DNA from: Snodgrassella alvi_G
GTDB lineage: Bacteria > Pseudomonadota > Gammaproteobacteria > Burkholderiales > Neisseriaceae
Assembly (NCBI GenBank): GCA_946478525.1
Contig: CAMLCH010000023.1
Span: forward strand, 1 to 41,814
Direction of reading: 5' to 3'
Length of the DNA stretch: 41,814 nt
The notes beneath the pieces are model-generated. The model searched no databases and was not told the origin of the DNA. It worked only from the letters and a program-made list of their open reading frames with translations. Positions 18,134 through 26,376 of this stretch are shown here, piece by piece; within the stretch, counting starts at the first letter, position 1; each line of letters opens with the position of its first letter. A program made the translations under genes and the position numbers.

Positions 18134-18723
18134 CTAATACGGTATGACTATCATACGTTGGATGAATTTATTTTGTCAATATTTTGTTAATAAAAAATAT
18201 TTTTAAGTAATTAATATTATTTTATTTGTTAATTTTTTTCTGAAGCTATTGGCTTTATGTATAAATTAAAATATTGATTTAATAAATAAAAAAAACTAAT
18301 ATATAGTGCCAGATTAAATATTGTGTATATATAAATGAATTTATTTTTAACAAGACTATTTATGTTAATAAACGGGTTTATCAAACACAAACTATTTTAA
18401 TTTAAATATATTTTTTAATTGATTTTTACAGACTATAGTAGATCATGAAATATACTAATTTTTAAAAATGCTTCTGGTTTATAGAGAGATAAAGTTATTT
18501 GATCGATTGATATTTGCATAAATGGTATTGCAGAATAATTAGTTTTATTTTACAAATAAAATTTGTTTATCAAGTAAATAGATTTGAAGTGAATTTATAT
18601 TATATTTTAATTTTGGATATAGTCTTCTTACCAAGACCCTGATTAAGCATAGATTAAGAGGGTATTGATCCGGTGTCTGCTAAAAAATTTTGCTCTTATA
18701 CTGAATGCAGTTAGCTGGTTCAT

Positions 18724-18751
18724 AAGCAGAAAATTCGCAGCTTTTCTGCTT
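18724..18751 (-). terminator. Inverted repeat after hpt
   Basis: AAGCAGAAAA (18724-18733) pairs perfectly with TTTTCTGCTT (18742-18751) around an 8-base loop, 45 bases beyond the hpt stop on the minus strand. The stem's own T-rich arm is the only T tract, so termination here is plausible but not certain. Confidence 0.5.
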
Positions 18752-18795
18752 CAGCTTATAAATCATTTATGGATGTTAATGGAGAACGTTTGCAT

Positions 18796-19362
18796 TTACA
18801 TTTCTGCCATGGCATAAATCTCATCCAGATTCCGCCATTTGCCTTCAGCATCCATACCATAGCCAAAAACATAACGATTGGGAACATCCAGTCCAACAAA
18901 ATCCGCAGTGATCGGTTTAGGTTTATTAATCAATTTATTAGCAAAGACAGCAGTAGAACAGCTGGCTGCGCCCATTTGCATGATTTGCTTTTTTACAGCA
19001 GCGAGGGTGTGCCCTTCATCCAGTATGTCGTCCAGAACCAGAATATGGCGACCGACAACGGCATTTTGTGGGGCACGCAGCCATTGATAGTTACCACCTT
19101 TTAGTTTATTGCCGTAACGGGAAATATGAATGTAATCGAAATCCAGAGGAAAGCGTAGCAAGGGTAATAATTTACCGGTAAAAACGACGGCACCACCCAT
19201 TACCGGTAATACCAGTGGGTATTTGTCTCCCAAAGCAATGGTGATGTCGTTAGCCATGCGCTCAAGCTGTGCTTCACAACGTGTTCGATCAAATAAAAGA
19301 TCTGCTGAATCCAGCATTGCCTGTGTTTCTGCTCGTTTGCTGCTTAAATCGAATGTACTCAT
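18796..19362 (-). CDS. hpt: Hypoxanthine-guanine phosphoribosyltransferase
   Basis: A 188-residue type I phosphoribosyltransferase that salvages hypoxanthine and guanine to IMP and GMP using PRPP. The PRPP-binding signature is VLDDILDEGHT (109-119), with MGGAVVF (55-61) forming an upstream phosphate loop and ADFVGLDVPNRYVFGYGMD (152-170 region) the base-binding part. Length is usual for bacterial Hpt. The ATG has no obvious Shine-Dalgarno. It is a single gene, separated from nrdG by 413 bases. Xanthine preference cannot be excluded from sequence alone. Confidence 0.9.
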   Translation of the reverse strand: MSTFDLSSKRAETQAMLDSADLLFDRTRCEAQLERMANDITIALGDKYPLVLPVMGGAVVFTGKLLPLLRFPLDFDYIHISRYGNKLKGGNYQWLRAPQNAVVGRHILVLDDILDEGHTLAAVKKQIMQMGAASCSTAVFANKLINKPKPITADFVGLDVPNRYVFGYGMDAEGKWRNLDEIYAMAEM

Positions 19363-19775
19363 TGGTTGGTAATTTATAGTCTCAGGATGAATAATGAAAT
19401 AAACCTGTCTAATCTCTGTTAAATGATATATGAACCAGACAGACTAAGGTTTAGGCAGCATAGATGCCGTCCATGTTTATTTCTGTTTATTTTGGTAAAT
19501 TTTTGCTGGTTAAGCAGATTCACTACTGTTGAGATGATGGCAGTAATAATGGTTATCTCAAAATTTAATTTTCGAATACGGATTTTATGCTGTTGTCGGG
19601 TAAATTTGAAGTCTAAATGCCTGATAGTAGCTGAATTGATCAGTTTTTTAAGGGAATTTTATTAGTCTTATTTACCCATTCACATTTATGCGTGAGTATT
19701 ATTGTATAAAAGTACTGACTTCGTATTCATTCCTCACATCTGATTGTTTCAGAGCGTTGTGATCAAGTGACACTC
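19363..19775. other. Spacer between nrdG and hpt, no gene seen
   Basis: These 413 bases include an 80-codon plus-strand ORF (19423-19665) that starts without a ribosome binding site and encodes a cysteine- and arginine-rich sequence of no recognisable family, so I do not call it. The hpt promoter should lie at the left end. No clear nrdG terminator was found. Confidence 0.45.
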
Positions 19776-20240
19776 TTAGCGCAAAAAATGGACAATTTGA
19801 TTACTACTACCACGCCAGACCAAGGCCGGATCTCTTAGATCCTGTACAAATTTACCATCAATCAGAGTATTGATATATTCAACTATCTGCATTTGTGCTG
19901 CTGATAATTCGTCCAGAGTATAGCCTGTCCACAGCCAGATATCCTTATGCTCGGTTTCCTGTCGTACCCGTTGTACCAGATGCAAAATAGTAGATAGGTT
20001 ATGTGGGTGCAGAGGGTCGCCTCCAGTTAGGGATAAGCCCTGACGGATAATGCGGCTATCGTTGAGATCACGAATAATCCGGTCTTCCAGTTGTTGGTCA
20101 AATGGTTTGCCTGAATCAACACGCCATGTCGTAGCGTTATAGCAACCCCGGCATTTGTGCTCACAACCGGCTACAAACAAAGTGCAGCGGGTGCCGGGGC
20201 CATTAACGACATCAACCGGATAATATTGGTGATAATTCAT
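19776..20240 (-). CDS. nrdG: Anaerobic ribonucleotide reductase-activating protein
   Basis: A 154-residue radical-SAM enzyme that uses a 4Fe-4S cluster and S-adenosylmethionine to create the glycyl radical on NrdD. The cluster ligands are CEHKCRGC with Cys26, Cys30 and Cys33. The opening MNYHQYYPVD is the conserved NrdG start, so the ATG at 20240 is chosen over an upstream in-frame ATG at 20258 that would lie inside nrdD. The start codon is two bases after the nrdD stop, so translation is almost certainly coupled. The GGDPLHP segment and the WRGSSNQ tail also match the family. Confidence 0.97.
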   Translation of the reverse strand: MNYHQYYPVDVVNGPGTRCTLFVAGCEHKCRGCYNATTWRVDSGKPFDQQLEDRIIRDLNDSRIIRQGLSLTGGDPLHPHNLSTILHLVQRVRQETEHKDIWLWTGYTLDELSAAQMQIVEYINTLIDGKFVQDLRDPALVWRGSSNQIVHFLR

Positions 20241-20242
20241 GT

Positions 20243-22384
20243 TTATAAAACACCGCATTGCTGACTAAGGTGTTTTACCCGACGTTTAACTTCTTCCTGT
20301 TTACCAGAATTAAAGGGTCTAGCATCAGGGCTACCAAGATAACCACAAACGCGACGCGTAACAGAAACGCGTGCTGGGTTATGATTGCCACATTTCGGGC
20401 AAACGAAACCTTTACTGGTGCAGGAAAATTCACCACTGAAGCCACAATCGTAACATTCGTCGATAGGGGTATTGGTACCATAATAGGGTACATGACGATA
20501 ACTGTAATCCCAGACATCCTCCAGTGCTTTGAGGTTATGCTGCAGATTAGGGTATTCGCCATAACAAATGAAACCGCCACTGGCCATTTTTGGATAAGGG
20601 GCTTCGAAGTCGATTTTATCGTATGGGTTAACTTTTTTCTCTACATCTAAGTGAAAGCTGTTAGTGTAATAGCCTTTTTCGGTAACACCATCAATTACGC
20701 CAAATGTAGCAGTATCCAGACGGCAGAAGCGATCACATAAATTTTCACTAGGGGTACTATAGAGGCTGAAACCATAACCAGTTTCTGCTTTCCACTGATC
20801 GGCAGCACTCCGTAGTTTTTCTACAATGGCAACTGCTTTCTGGCGTAAGGTTTCGCTGTCAAAGACATGAGTATCGGTACCGTATAATGCATTGATGGTT
20901 TCGTGCAGCCCAATATAGCCAAGAGAAATTGAAGCACGACCATTTTTAAATATTTCAGCTACGCAATCATCAGCATTCAGACGAACGCCACAGGCACCTT
21001 CCATGTACAAAATCGGAGCAACGCGCGCTTTGACATTTTCGAAGCGAGCTATACGCGTCATCAAGGCTTTGCGACACAGTTGCAAACGTTCATCTAATAA
21101 TTGCCAGAAACGTGCTTCATCGTGCTGAGCTTCAATAGCGATACGGGGCAGGTTCAGACTAATGACGCCAAGATTATTGCGACCTTCATGAATTTGTTCA
21201 CCGTTTTCTTCATACACACCAAGAAAACTCCGACAGCCCATTGGTGTTTTGAATGAACCTGTTACTTCAACAACCTGATCATAGTTAAGAATATCGGGAT
21301 ACATGCGTTTAGACGCACATTCCAATGCCAGCTGTTTAATATCGTAATTAATATCTTCAGCTTTATGATTGATACCGTCCTTGATGCTGAATACCAGTTT
21401 CGGGAATACAGCAGTTTTACCATTTTTACCTAAGCCAGCCAGACGGTTGCGCAAAATAGCCATCTGAATCAACCGGCTTTCCCAGCTTGTTCCCAACCCA
21501 AAGCCAAATGTGACAAATGGAGTCTGACCATTGGCTGTATGCAGAGTATTAACTTCATATTCCAGTGACTGGAAGGCGTCATAGCATTCTTTTTCGGTAC
21601 GTGCATGGGCATAGTCGGTAGCATTAGCAATCTGCCATTCGTGTGCAACGGCCAGATGTTTTGCATAGCTGGCACGAACAAAGGGTGCTAACACTTCATC
21701 GATGCGGTTAATGGTGCTGCCACCATAGATATGGCTGGCTACCTGAGCGATAATCTGAGCTGTAACTGCAGTGGCGGTAGCGATGGATTTAGGTGGTTCG
21801 ATTTCAGCATTCCCCATTTTGAAACCATTGGTCAGCATGCCTTTCAGATCAATCAGCATGCAATTGAACATGGGGAAAAAAGGGGCATAATCTAAATCAT
21901 GATAATGGATTTCACCTCGTTCATGTGCCAGCACGACATCGCGGGGTAATAGATGCTGTTGAGCATAATGTCTGGCAACGATCCCAGCCAGTAAGTCGCG
22001 CTGAGTAGGAATTACTTTACTGTCTTTATTGGCGTTTTCATTGAGCAGGCTAAAGTTAGTTTGTTCTATCAGCCCCTGAATTTCGCGATTCAGGCGTCCA
22101 CGTGATTCGCGTGCCACATCACGTGAATGGCGGTATTCAATATACGCACGGGCCAGTTCCTTATATTGTCCGGCCATTAACTGGTCTTCAACAGCCTGCT
22201 GGATATCATGAATATCAATATATTCACGTTCGGCAAGATGTCTGGCTACACCTTCGGCTACCTGATGGCAATAAGCGATATCGTCGATCTGTACGGCCTT
22301 GGCTGCTTGTTGTACGGCTTCTTTGATGCGTGCTGTATCAAAAGGTACGTGACAACCATCTCTTTTAATTACAATGGGTTTCAT
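20243..22384 (-). CDS. nrdD: Anaerobic ribonucleoside-triphosphate reductase
   Basis: A 713-residue class III ribonucleotide reductase that makes dNTPs from NTPs without oxygen, using a glycyl radical and formate. An N-terminal ATP-cone (about 1-95, starting IVIKRDG) gives allosteric control. The C-terminal zinc site shows CYDCGFSGEFSC and CPKCG. The radical site is RRVCGYLG, with the glycine at residue 681, the same position as in E. coli NrdD. It is followed by nrdG two bases later. AAGGA lies before the ATG. Two NrdR-like palindromes upstream suggest control by dNTP/ATP status. Its presence shows that the organism can replicate under anoxia. Confidence 0.98.
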   Translation of the reverse strand: MKPIVIKRDGCHVPFDTARIKEAVQQAAKAVQIDDIAYCHQVAEGVARHLAEREYIDIHDIQQAVEDQLMAGQYKELARAYIEYRHSRDVARESRGRLNREIQGLIEQTNFSLLNENANKDSKVIPTQRDLLAGIVARHYAQQHLLPRDVVLAHERGEIHYHDLDYAPFFPMFNCMLIDLKGMLTNGFKMGNAEIEPPKSIATATAVTAQIIAQVASHIYGGSTINRIDEVLAPFVRASYAKHLAVAHEWQIANATDYAHARTEKECYDAFQSLEYEVNTLHTANGQTPFVTFGFGLGTSWESRLIQMAILRNRLAGLGKNGKTAVFPKLVFSIKDGINHKAEDINYDIKQLALECASKRMYPDILNYDQVVEVTGSFKTPMGCRSFLGVYEENGEQIHEGRNNLGVISLNLPRIAIEAQHDEARFWQLLDERLQLCRKALMTRIARFENVKARVAPILYMEGACGVRLNADDCVAEIFKNGRASISLGYIGLHETINALYGTDTHVFDSETLRQKAVAIVEKLRSAADQWKAETGYGFSLYSTPSENLCDRFCRLDTATFGVIDGVTEKGYYTNSFHLDVEKKVNPYDKIDFEAPYPKMASGGFICYGEYPNLQHNLKALEDVWDYSYRHVPYYGTNTPIDECYDCGFSGEFSCTSKGFVCPKCGNHNPARVSVTRRVCGYLGSPDARPFNSGKQEEVKRRVKHLSQQCGVL

Positions 22385-22481
22385 GCTGACTTATCCTTCT
22401 GCTGCCTGTAATAACCGGCAGCAGTTACTGCATTGCTATTAAATAATAACAATTTGCCTGATCACAGTGCTTATATGAAAA

Positions 22482-22510
22482 AAAATACTATATTTAGTAT
22501 TTCAATGCAA
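22482..22510 (-). promoter_or_regulatory. Candidate nrdDG promoter
   Basis: On the minus strand TTGCAT (22505-22510) and TATTTT (22482-22487) are separated by 17 bases. The spacer and -10 coincide with the stronger NrdR-like palindrome, so a repressor bound there would block RNA polymerase. Confidence 0.5.
22485..22500. promoter_or_regulatory. NrdR-box-like palindrome 1
   Basis: ATACTATATTTAGTAT matches the NrdR consensus ACACWATATATWGTGT at 13 of 16 positions by my count, and it lies within a longer perfect palindrome with 8-base arms (22483-22490 and 22495-22502). It is about 100 bases upstream of the nrdD start, inside the candidate promoter. Confidence 0.6.
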
Positions 22511-22525
22511 TTATTACGCTTTTTT

Positions 22526-22541
22526 ATACTATATATGGGAT
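22526..22541. promoter_or_regulatory. NrdR-box-like site 2
   Basis: ATACTATATATGGGAT shares the left half and core of the NrdR consensus but has a poor right half. It begins 41 bases from the first site, close to four helical turns, so the two lie on the same DNA face as NrdR box pairs usually do. Confidence 0.42.
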
Positions 22542-22773
22542 TTGAATGATGAGTAAAGCAGCATTTTTCATATTTATTTGATATGGCATATCATTAATGA
22601 TTGGTATAAATAATTATTGTATATAAATCAATTGGTTATACTATTGAAAGTAAAGTGTAAAAAATGGTCATTTCTTGGTTGTGGCTGAAATACTAATTTT
22701 TGTCACAAGTTTGTCTGGTATTTCTGTGTAAAAATAATAGGGCTGATTTATATCAATTTTATTTTTAAATTAT

Positions 22774-23502
22774 TTATTGCTTAGAGTCTTGTGTATAGAG
22801 TGAAATAATCGTTGTACTCATAAATAGTGACATGATTATTGACACTATCAGATGACCACTATGCAGGCAATCTAAATTAAAGCTGATGCGAATACCCGCA
22901 ATCAATAGGGCAATCAATACAATCAACACCCAGTAACGATAGTTAATTTGTGTAATGGGTAAATTTGATCGGGGCATGTACCAGATAAAGGCAGCAATAC
23001 CTATTAGACCAAAAATTGAACTACCATGCTGTATAAATTTATAGACGGGTAATGGTTGTAAAAACGGTAGGGTTATTTTTTGGTTTAGCCAGAAGCTATG
23101 GCTGACAAACCAGCCGGACGGATGAGTAAATGAATCCCAGAATATATGTGATAAACTACCAAGAAACAGGGAAAAAATAACAATCAGATAATGTTGGCAG
23201 AAATACTGTATCCAGTTAAATGTCAGATAAGCATTGAAGCGGCGTTGTAATGCGGCCGGCAGATGCCTGATCAATGGATTACGTATAATGAGGTGAAAAA
23301 TAAAGGTTACAGTTAGACCAATCAGAGGATTAAGCAGGAAAATACCGATAGCCGCATGGCCGTATAAACCTAACATTCTCATGCGCATAAAATATTCAAA
23401 ATCAGGCGACATACTACCAATAATCAGTCCTGTCATGGAAAACCATTTGCTGTATCGGTATAAAGGCAGAATGATTAACGGATGAGAGAAGGTAAACGGC
23501 AT
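22774..23502 (-). CDS. DUF4184 family membrane protein
   Basis: A 242-residue multi-pass membrane protein. It opens with MPFTFSHPLIILPL, the hallmark of DUF4184, and carries SMSPDFEYFMR (29-39), SLSHIFWDSFTHPSGW near 116-131 and about six hydrophobic segments. The conserved His and Asp residues in these motifs resemble those of membrane-bound metal-dependent hydrolases (YdjM-like), but no activity is established. It lies between recQ and nrdD on the same strand, 60 bases downstream of... the recQ end lies beyond its start, with no overlap, and the two may share a transcript read recQ first only if transcription passes the 60-base gap. Family call confident; function unknown. Confidence 0.82.
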   Translation of the reverse strand: MPFTFSHPLIILPLYRYSKWFSMTGLIIGSMSPDFEYFMRMRMLGLYGHAAIGIFLLNPLIGLTVTFIFHLIIRNPLIRHLPAALQRRFNAYLTFNWIQYFCQHYLIVIFSLFLGSLSHIFWDSFTHPSGWFVSHSFWLNQKITLPFLQPLPVYKFIQHGSSIFGLIGIAAFIWYMPRSNLPITQINYRYWVLIVLIALLIAGIRISFNLDCLHSGHLIVSIIMSLFMSTTIISLYTQDSKQ

Positions 23503-23562
23503 GAGAAAAATAACCTAGGCAAATTAGTGATATATTGACGAAGTAACAGATTTCTCGGAATG

Positions 23563-25353
23563 TTATTGCGCCCATTTTTGACACAGAACCAGAATTTCTG
23601 TGCCAAAATTTCTGATTTTACTTTCACCTAATCCATAAATATGGTTTAAATCTGCCAGTGTAGTTGGCGGATGCCGTACTAAATCCTGTAAGGTACGGTC
23701 GGCAAAAATAGTATAGGCTGGTACATTATTTTTGCTAGCGCGTTCTTTACGCCAGTTGCGCAGTGTTTGCCATAAACGTTCTTCGCGTTCTGTGCGTAAC
23801 CAGATATCATTGCTATGGCTAGGGCGAGTTTTATCATGCTTTAGCGGACGTAGCCAGACTTGTTGCTGATTTTTTAAAACGGCACGTGCTGATTCAGTCA
23901 ATTGGAGTGCCTGGTTGGCTATATCAACACTCAAATAACCAGCAGCAATACATTGCCGTACTACCATTCGCCACTCTTTAGCCGTTTGTTCGTGCCCGAT
24001 ACCAAATGTCGATAATTGCTGATGGCCAAAACGATGTACCCATTCTGAATCTCGACCACGTAAGACATCAATCACGTGACTAGTGGCAAAGCGTTGACCG
24101 ACGCGATAAACGCAGGAAAGTAGTTTCTGCACCAATATGGTGCCATCAAATTTCTGTGGTGGATCAATACAGTTATCGCAATGTCCACATGGTTGACTAT
24201 CTTCGCAAAAATAATGTAGTAACAACTGACGACGACAAGCTGCCGTTTCACAAAAAGCCAGCATTGAATCGAGCTTTTGCAAATCTATCTGCTTTTGTGT
24301 TGCATCGCGCTCTGCTAACTGGATTCGTTCGCGTAACAATACCCAGTCATTCAGACCGTAACATAACCAGCTGATCGCTGGCAGACCATCACGACCGGCC
24401 CGACCTGATTCCTGATAAAAATGTTCAATGCTGGCGGGCATATCCAGATGAGCCACGAAACGCACATCTGGTTTATCAATACCCATGCCAAAAGCCACTG
24501 TCGCCACTACGATAATGCCATCTTCCTGAGTAAAACGTCGCTGATTCAGGCTGCGGGTGTGCCAGTCCAGTCCGGCATGATAGGGGAGGGCTGTTAAACC
24601 ATTTTCGCACAAAAATGCGGCAATATCTTCTACTCTTTTACGCGACAGACAATAGACAATGCCATTCTGGCCATTCATTTGCGAACGGATAAATTGCAGT
24701 AACTGTTTTTTACCATTATTTTTCTCCACCACCTGATAATCAATATTCGGACGGTTGAAGCTGGAAATAAATACAGGTGCCTCTGTTAAATTAAGATAGT
24801 GCTGGATATCATGCCGAGTAGCGGTATCAGCAGTTGCCGTTAACGCAATGCGTGGTATATCAGTAAATTGGTCTGCTAAAATAGATAATTGTTGATATTC
24901 AGGACGGAAATCATGCCCCCACTGACTGACACAATGGGCTTCGTCGATAGCAAACAGGCTGATATTAGTTTGGTGAAGAAACTGTAAAAAGCGTGGCATG
25001 ACTAGGCGCTCCGGTGCAACATACAATAATCGGAGTCGTTCTGCCATAATTTCATCAGCAATGCGTCGTACTTCTTCGCTGCTGGTGCCACTGTACACGC
25101 AGGCAGCGGAGATACCATTGACGGTTAGGGCTGTTACCTGGTCCTGCATCAAGGCAATCAGTGGCGAAACCACAATTGCCACGCCTGTGCGCATCAGGGC
25201 AGGAATTTGGTAACATAAAGACTTACCTGCACCAGTGGGCATGAGTACTAATGCATTGTTACCGCTAGCAACGGTATCAATAATTTCAGCCTGCTGTCCA
25301 CGAAATTCCGGATATCCGAAAACATCGTGTAAAATTTGCTCGGCATGGGTCAC
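23563..25353 (-). CDS. recQ: ATP-dependent DNA helicase RecQ
   Basis: A 596-residue 3'-5' superfamily 2 helicase acting in recombination, fork repair and, in Neisseria, pilin antigenic variation and DNA repair. Walker A is PTGAGKS (39-45), the DEAH box is 137-140 followed by the RecQ-specific aromatic loop (CVSQWGHDFRPEY). Motif VI reads QESGRAGRDG. The RQC zinc site cysteines appear in ETAACRRQLLLHYF and CGHCDNC. One HRDC domain closes the protein (about 525-590). N. meningitidis/gonorrhoeae RecQ has more than one HRDC domain, so this form is the shorter, E. coli-like type. The start is GTG, with AGGTG upstream. Confidence 0.95.
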   Translation of the reverse strand: MTHAEQILHDVFGYPEFRGQQAEIIDTVASGNNALVLMPTGAGKSLCYQIPALMRTGVAIVVSPLIALMQDQVTALTVNGISAACVYSGTSSEEVRRIADEIMAERLRLLYVAPERLVMPRFLQFLHQTNISLFAIDEAHCVSQWGHDFRPEYQQLSILADQFTDIPRIALTATADTATRHDIQHYLNLTEAPVFISSFNRPNIDYQVVEKNNGKKQLLQFIRSQMNGQNGIVYCLSRKRVEDIAAFLCENGLTALPYHAGLDWHTRSLNQRRFTQEDGIIVVATVAFGMGIDKPDVRFVAHLDMPASIEHFYQESGRAGRDGLPAISWLCYGLNDWVLLRERIQLAERDATQKQIDLQKLDSMLAFCETAACRRQLLLHYFCEDSQPCGHCDNCIDPPQKFDGTILVQKLLSCVYRVGQRFATSHVIDVLRGRDSEWVHRFGHQQLSTFGIGHEQTAKEWRMVVRQCIAAGYLSVDIANQALQLTESARAVLKNQQQVWLRPLKHDKTRPSHSNDIWLRTEREERLWQTLRNWRKERASKNNVPAYTIFADRTLQDLVRHPPTTLADLNHIYGLGESKIRNFGTEILVLCQKWAQ

Positions 25354-25446
25354 AAAACACCTATTGCAATTGATCTGAAACGGGTATTGTACTGCAACTT
25401 ACATTGATTTCCGACTGTGCTTTCACTTCGGTCATAAGGAATAAGT

Positions 25447-25881
25447 ATGAAAATCATAAAACTACGTTATCTGGCCACAGCCTTAGCCATGACCATGGCG
25501 CTGGCTGCATGTCAAAATCCTAGCTTGCCTGCCAATGGTCACTGGATCAATCTTGGTGTATCCGCCAGTGGTAATGTGCAGTATGCATTGGATAGTGGCA
25601 GTATCAAGCGCCAGAATAATATGGTGACTTTTCGAGATCGCAAAACGGTCATTGATCCAAAACAACAATATTATAACAATACACCAACTTACAAAACCGC
25701 AATTAGTACCACGCAGATAGATTGTGGTCGAAGAGTATTCCGCATACTGGATGTGCAATTACTTGATGTGCGCGGTGAGGTTATCCGTGAGGATCATTTC
25801 AGTGATACCGATTTACGACCAATGAACGTAACCAAAGGATCAGCAGCCGAACAGCAATTTAAACATGTCTGCAATCATTAA
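25447..25881 (+). CDS. Small lipoprotein, surface-adhesin E-like
   Basis: A 144-residue predicted lipoprotein. The signal peptide ends in the lipobox LAAC with Cys22 as the lipidated residue. The mature part follows the short beta-rich pattern of the Adhesin_E-like family: HWINLGVSASGNVQYALDSG, a ten-residue turn, then IKRQNNMVTFRDRK and TTQIDCGRRVFRILD, with two later cysteines (in QIDC and HVCN) that could form a disulphide. AAGGA lies well spaced before the ATG. The coiled-coil protein gene follows 24 bases later, so they are probably co-expressed. Membership of the adhesin E family is inferred from pattern only; in Haemophilus PE binds host matrix proteins, but no such role is shown here. 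Confidence 0.7.
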   Translation: MKIIKLRYLATALAMTMALAACQNPSLPANGHWINLGVSASGNVQYALDSGSIKRQNNMVTFRDRKTVIDPKQQYYNNTPTYKTAISTTQIDCGRRVFRILDVQLLDVRGEVIREDHFSDTDLRPMNVTKGSAAEQQFKHVCNH

Positions 25882-25905
25882 TTTCTAGATAGAGAGACAG
25901 CCACC

Positions 25906-26232
25906 ATGAAATTAAAAAATAGTTTATGGTTATTAATGGTATTAGCTGCCACTGCTTGGGCAGAAACGCCGGCAGAGGTTGAATTACTGAGTGCACAAAA
26001 AGCGTATCAGTCAGCCTTGTCAAATCAAAATGCCACTCGTACCAAGGCTTCACAGTTACAAACTCAGCTGGAAGCCGCACAATTACAACTAAAAAATGCT
26101 CAGGATAATGTGACCAGACTACAAAGTGACTTTAATCAGGCCGATGTGCAGCGTCAGCAGGCAGAAACAACATTACAAGCGGTGGGCGCTCGTCTGGATG
26201 CGGCATGGCAGGCAGTACATCATAACCAGTAA
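25906..26232 (+). CDS. Small exported coiled-coil protein
   Basis: A 108-residue protein with a cleavable signal peptide (AATAWA, near residue 19) and a mature part that is one long alpha-helical heptad-like stretch rich in Gln, Ala and Leu (about 30-100), so probably a periplasmic coiled coil. No cysteine and no lipobox are present. It sits 24 bases after the lipoprotein gene with a GAGAG ribosome binding site. I know no named family; it may bridge or space envelope components, but this is speculation. Confidence 0.68.
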   Translation: MKLKNSLWLLMVLAATAWAETPAEVELLSAQKAYQSALSNQNATRTKASQLQTQLEAAQLQLKNAQDNVTRLQSDFNQADVQRQQAETTLQAVGARLDAAWQAVHHNQ

Positions 26233-26376
26233 TTTTATTAAGTAAATTTATTTGCGCTTTTTTGAAATATATGCGGTTTAACCTGACAAATAACCTTAGC
26301 TCGCGTAAAATAAAAATATTTTGCTTAAGCAAAATCTGCATGTCAGAACAATGTTATGGAGCTAAACTGTCGCCAA

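Larger units (their letters stand above)
16986..18795. other. 1.8-kb AT-rich stretch with gene scraps
   Basis: Apart from the hairpin near 17030, this region has no intact gene. It contains an inverted repeat at 17468-17502 (CCTGGTTC and GAACCAGG, 19-base spacer). It also contains a GC-richer ORF fragment at 17939-18133 and a short minus-strand open run near 17110-17200 whose translation (WWHYDDLADILKIKGS) looks protein-like but is only about 30 residues. The part from 18140 to 18600 is extremely AT-rich and featureless. A 10-bp inverted repeat at 18724-18751 lies just beyond the hpt stop. Confidence 0.5.
22385..22773. other. nrdD upstream regulatory region
   Basis: These 389 bases lie between nrdD and the DUF4184 gene, both on the minus strand. 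They hold a candidate nrdD promoter and two NrdR-box-like sites, listed separately. The rest is AT-rich with no ORF. A clean FNR half-site pair (TTGAT-N4-ATCAA) was looked for and not found. Confidence 0.5.

Noticed and set aside
19423..19665. 80-codon plus-strand ORF between nrdG and hpt
   Set aside because: No ribosome binding site, odd Cys/Arg-rich composition and no recognisable family; likely chance.
22570..22590. FNR site upstream of nrdD
   Set aside because: TTGAT and ATCA occur near 22580, but the spacing is seven bases rather than four.
26233..26376. Replication origin next to mnmG
   Set aside because: No cluster of DnaA boxes (TTATCCACA-like) and no AT-rich unwinding region distinct from background was seen.
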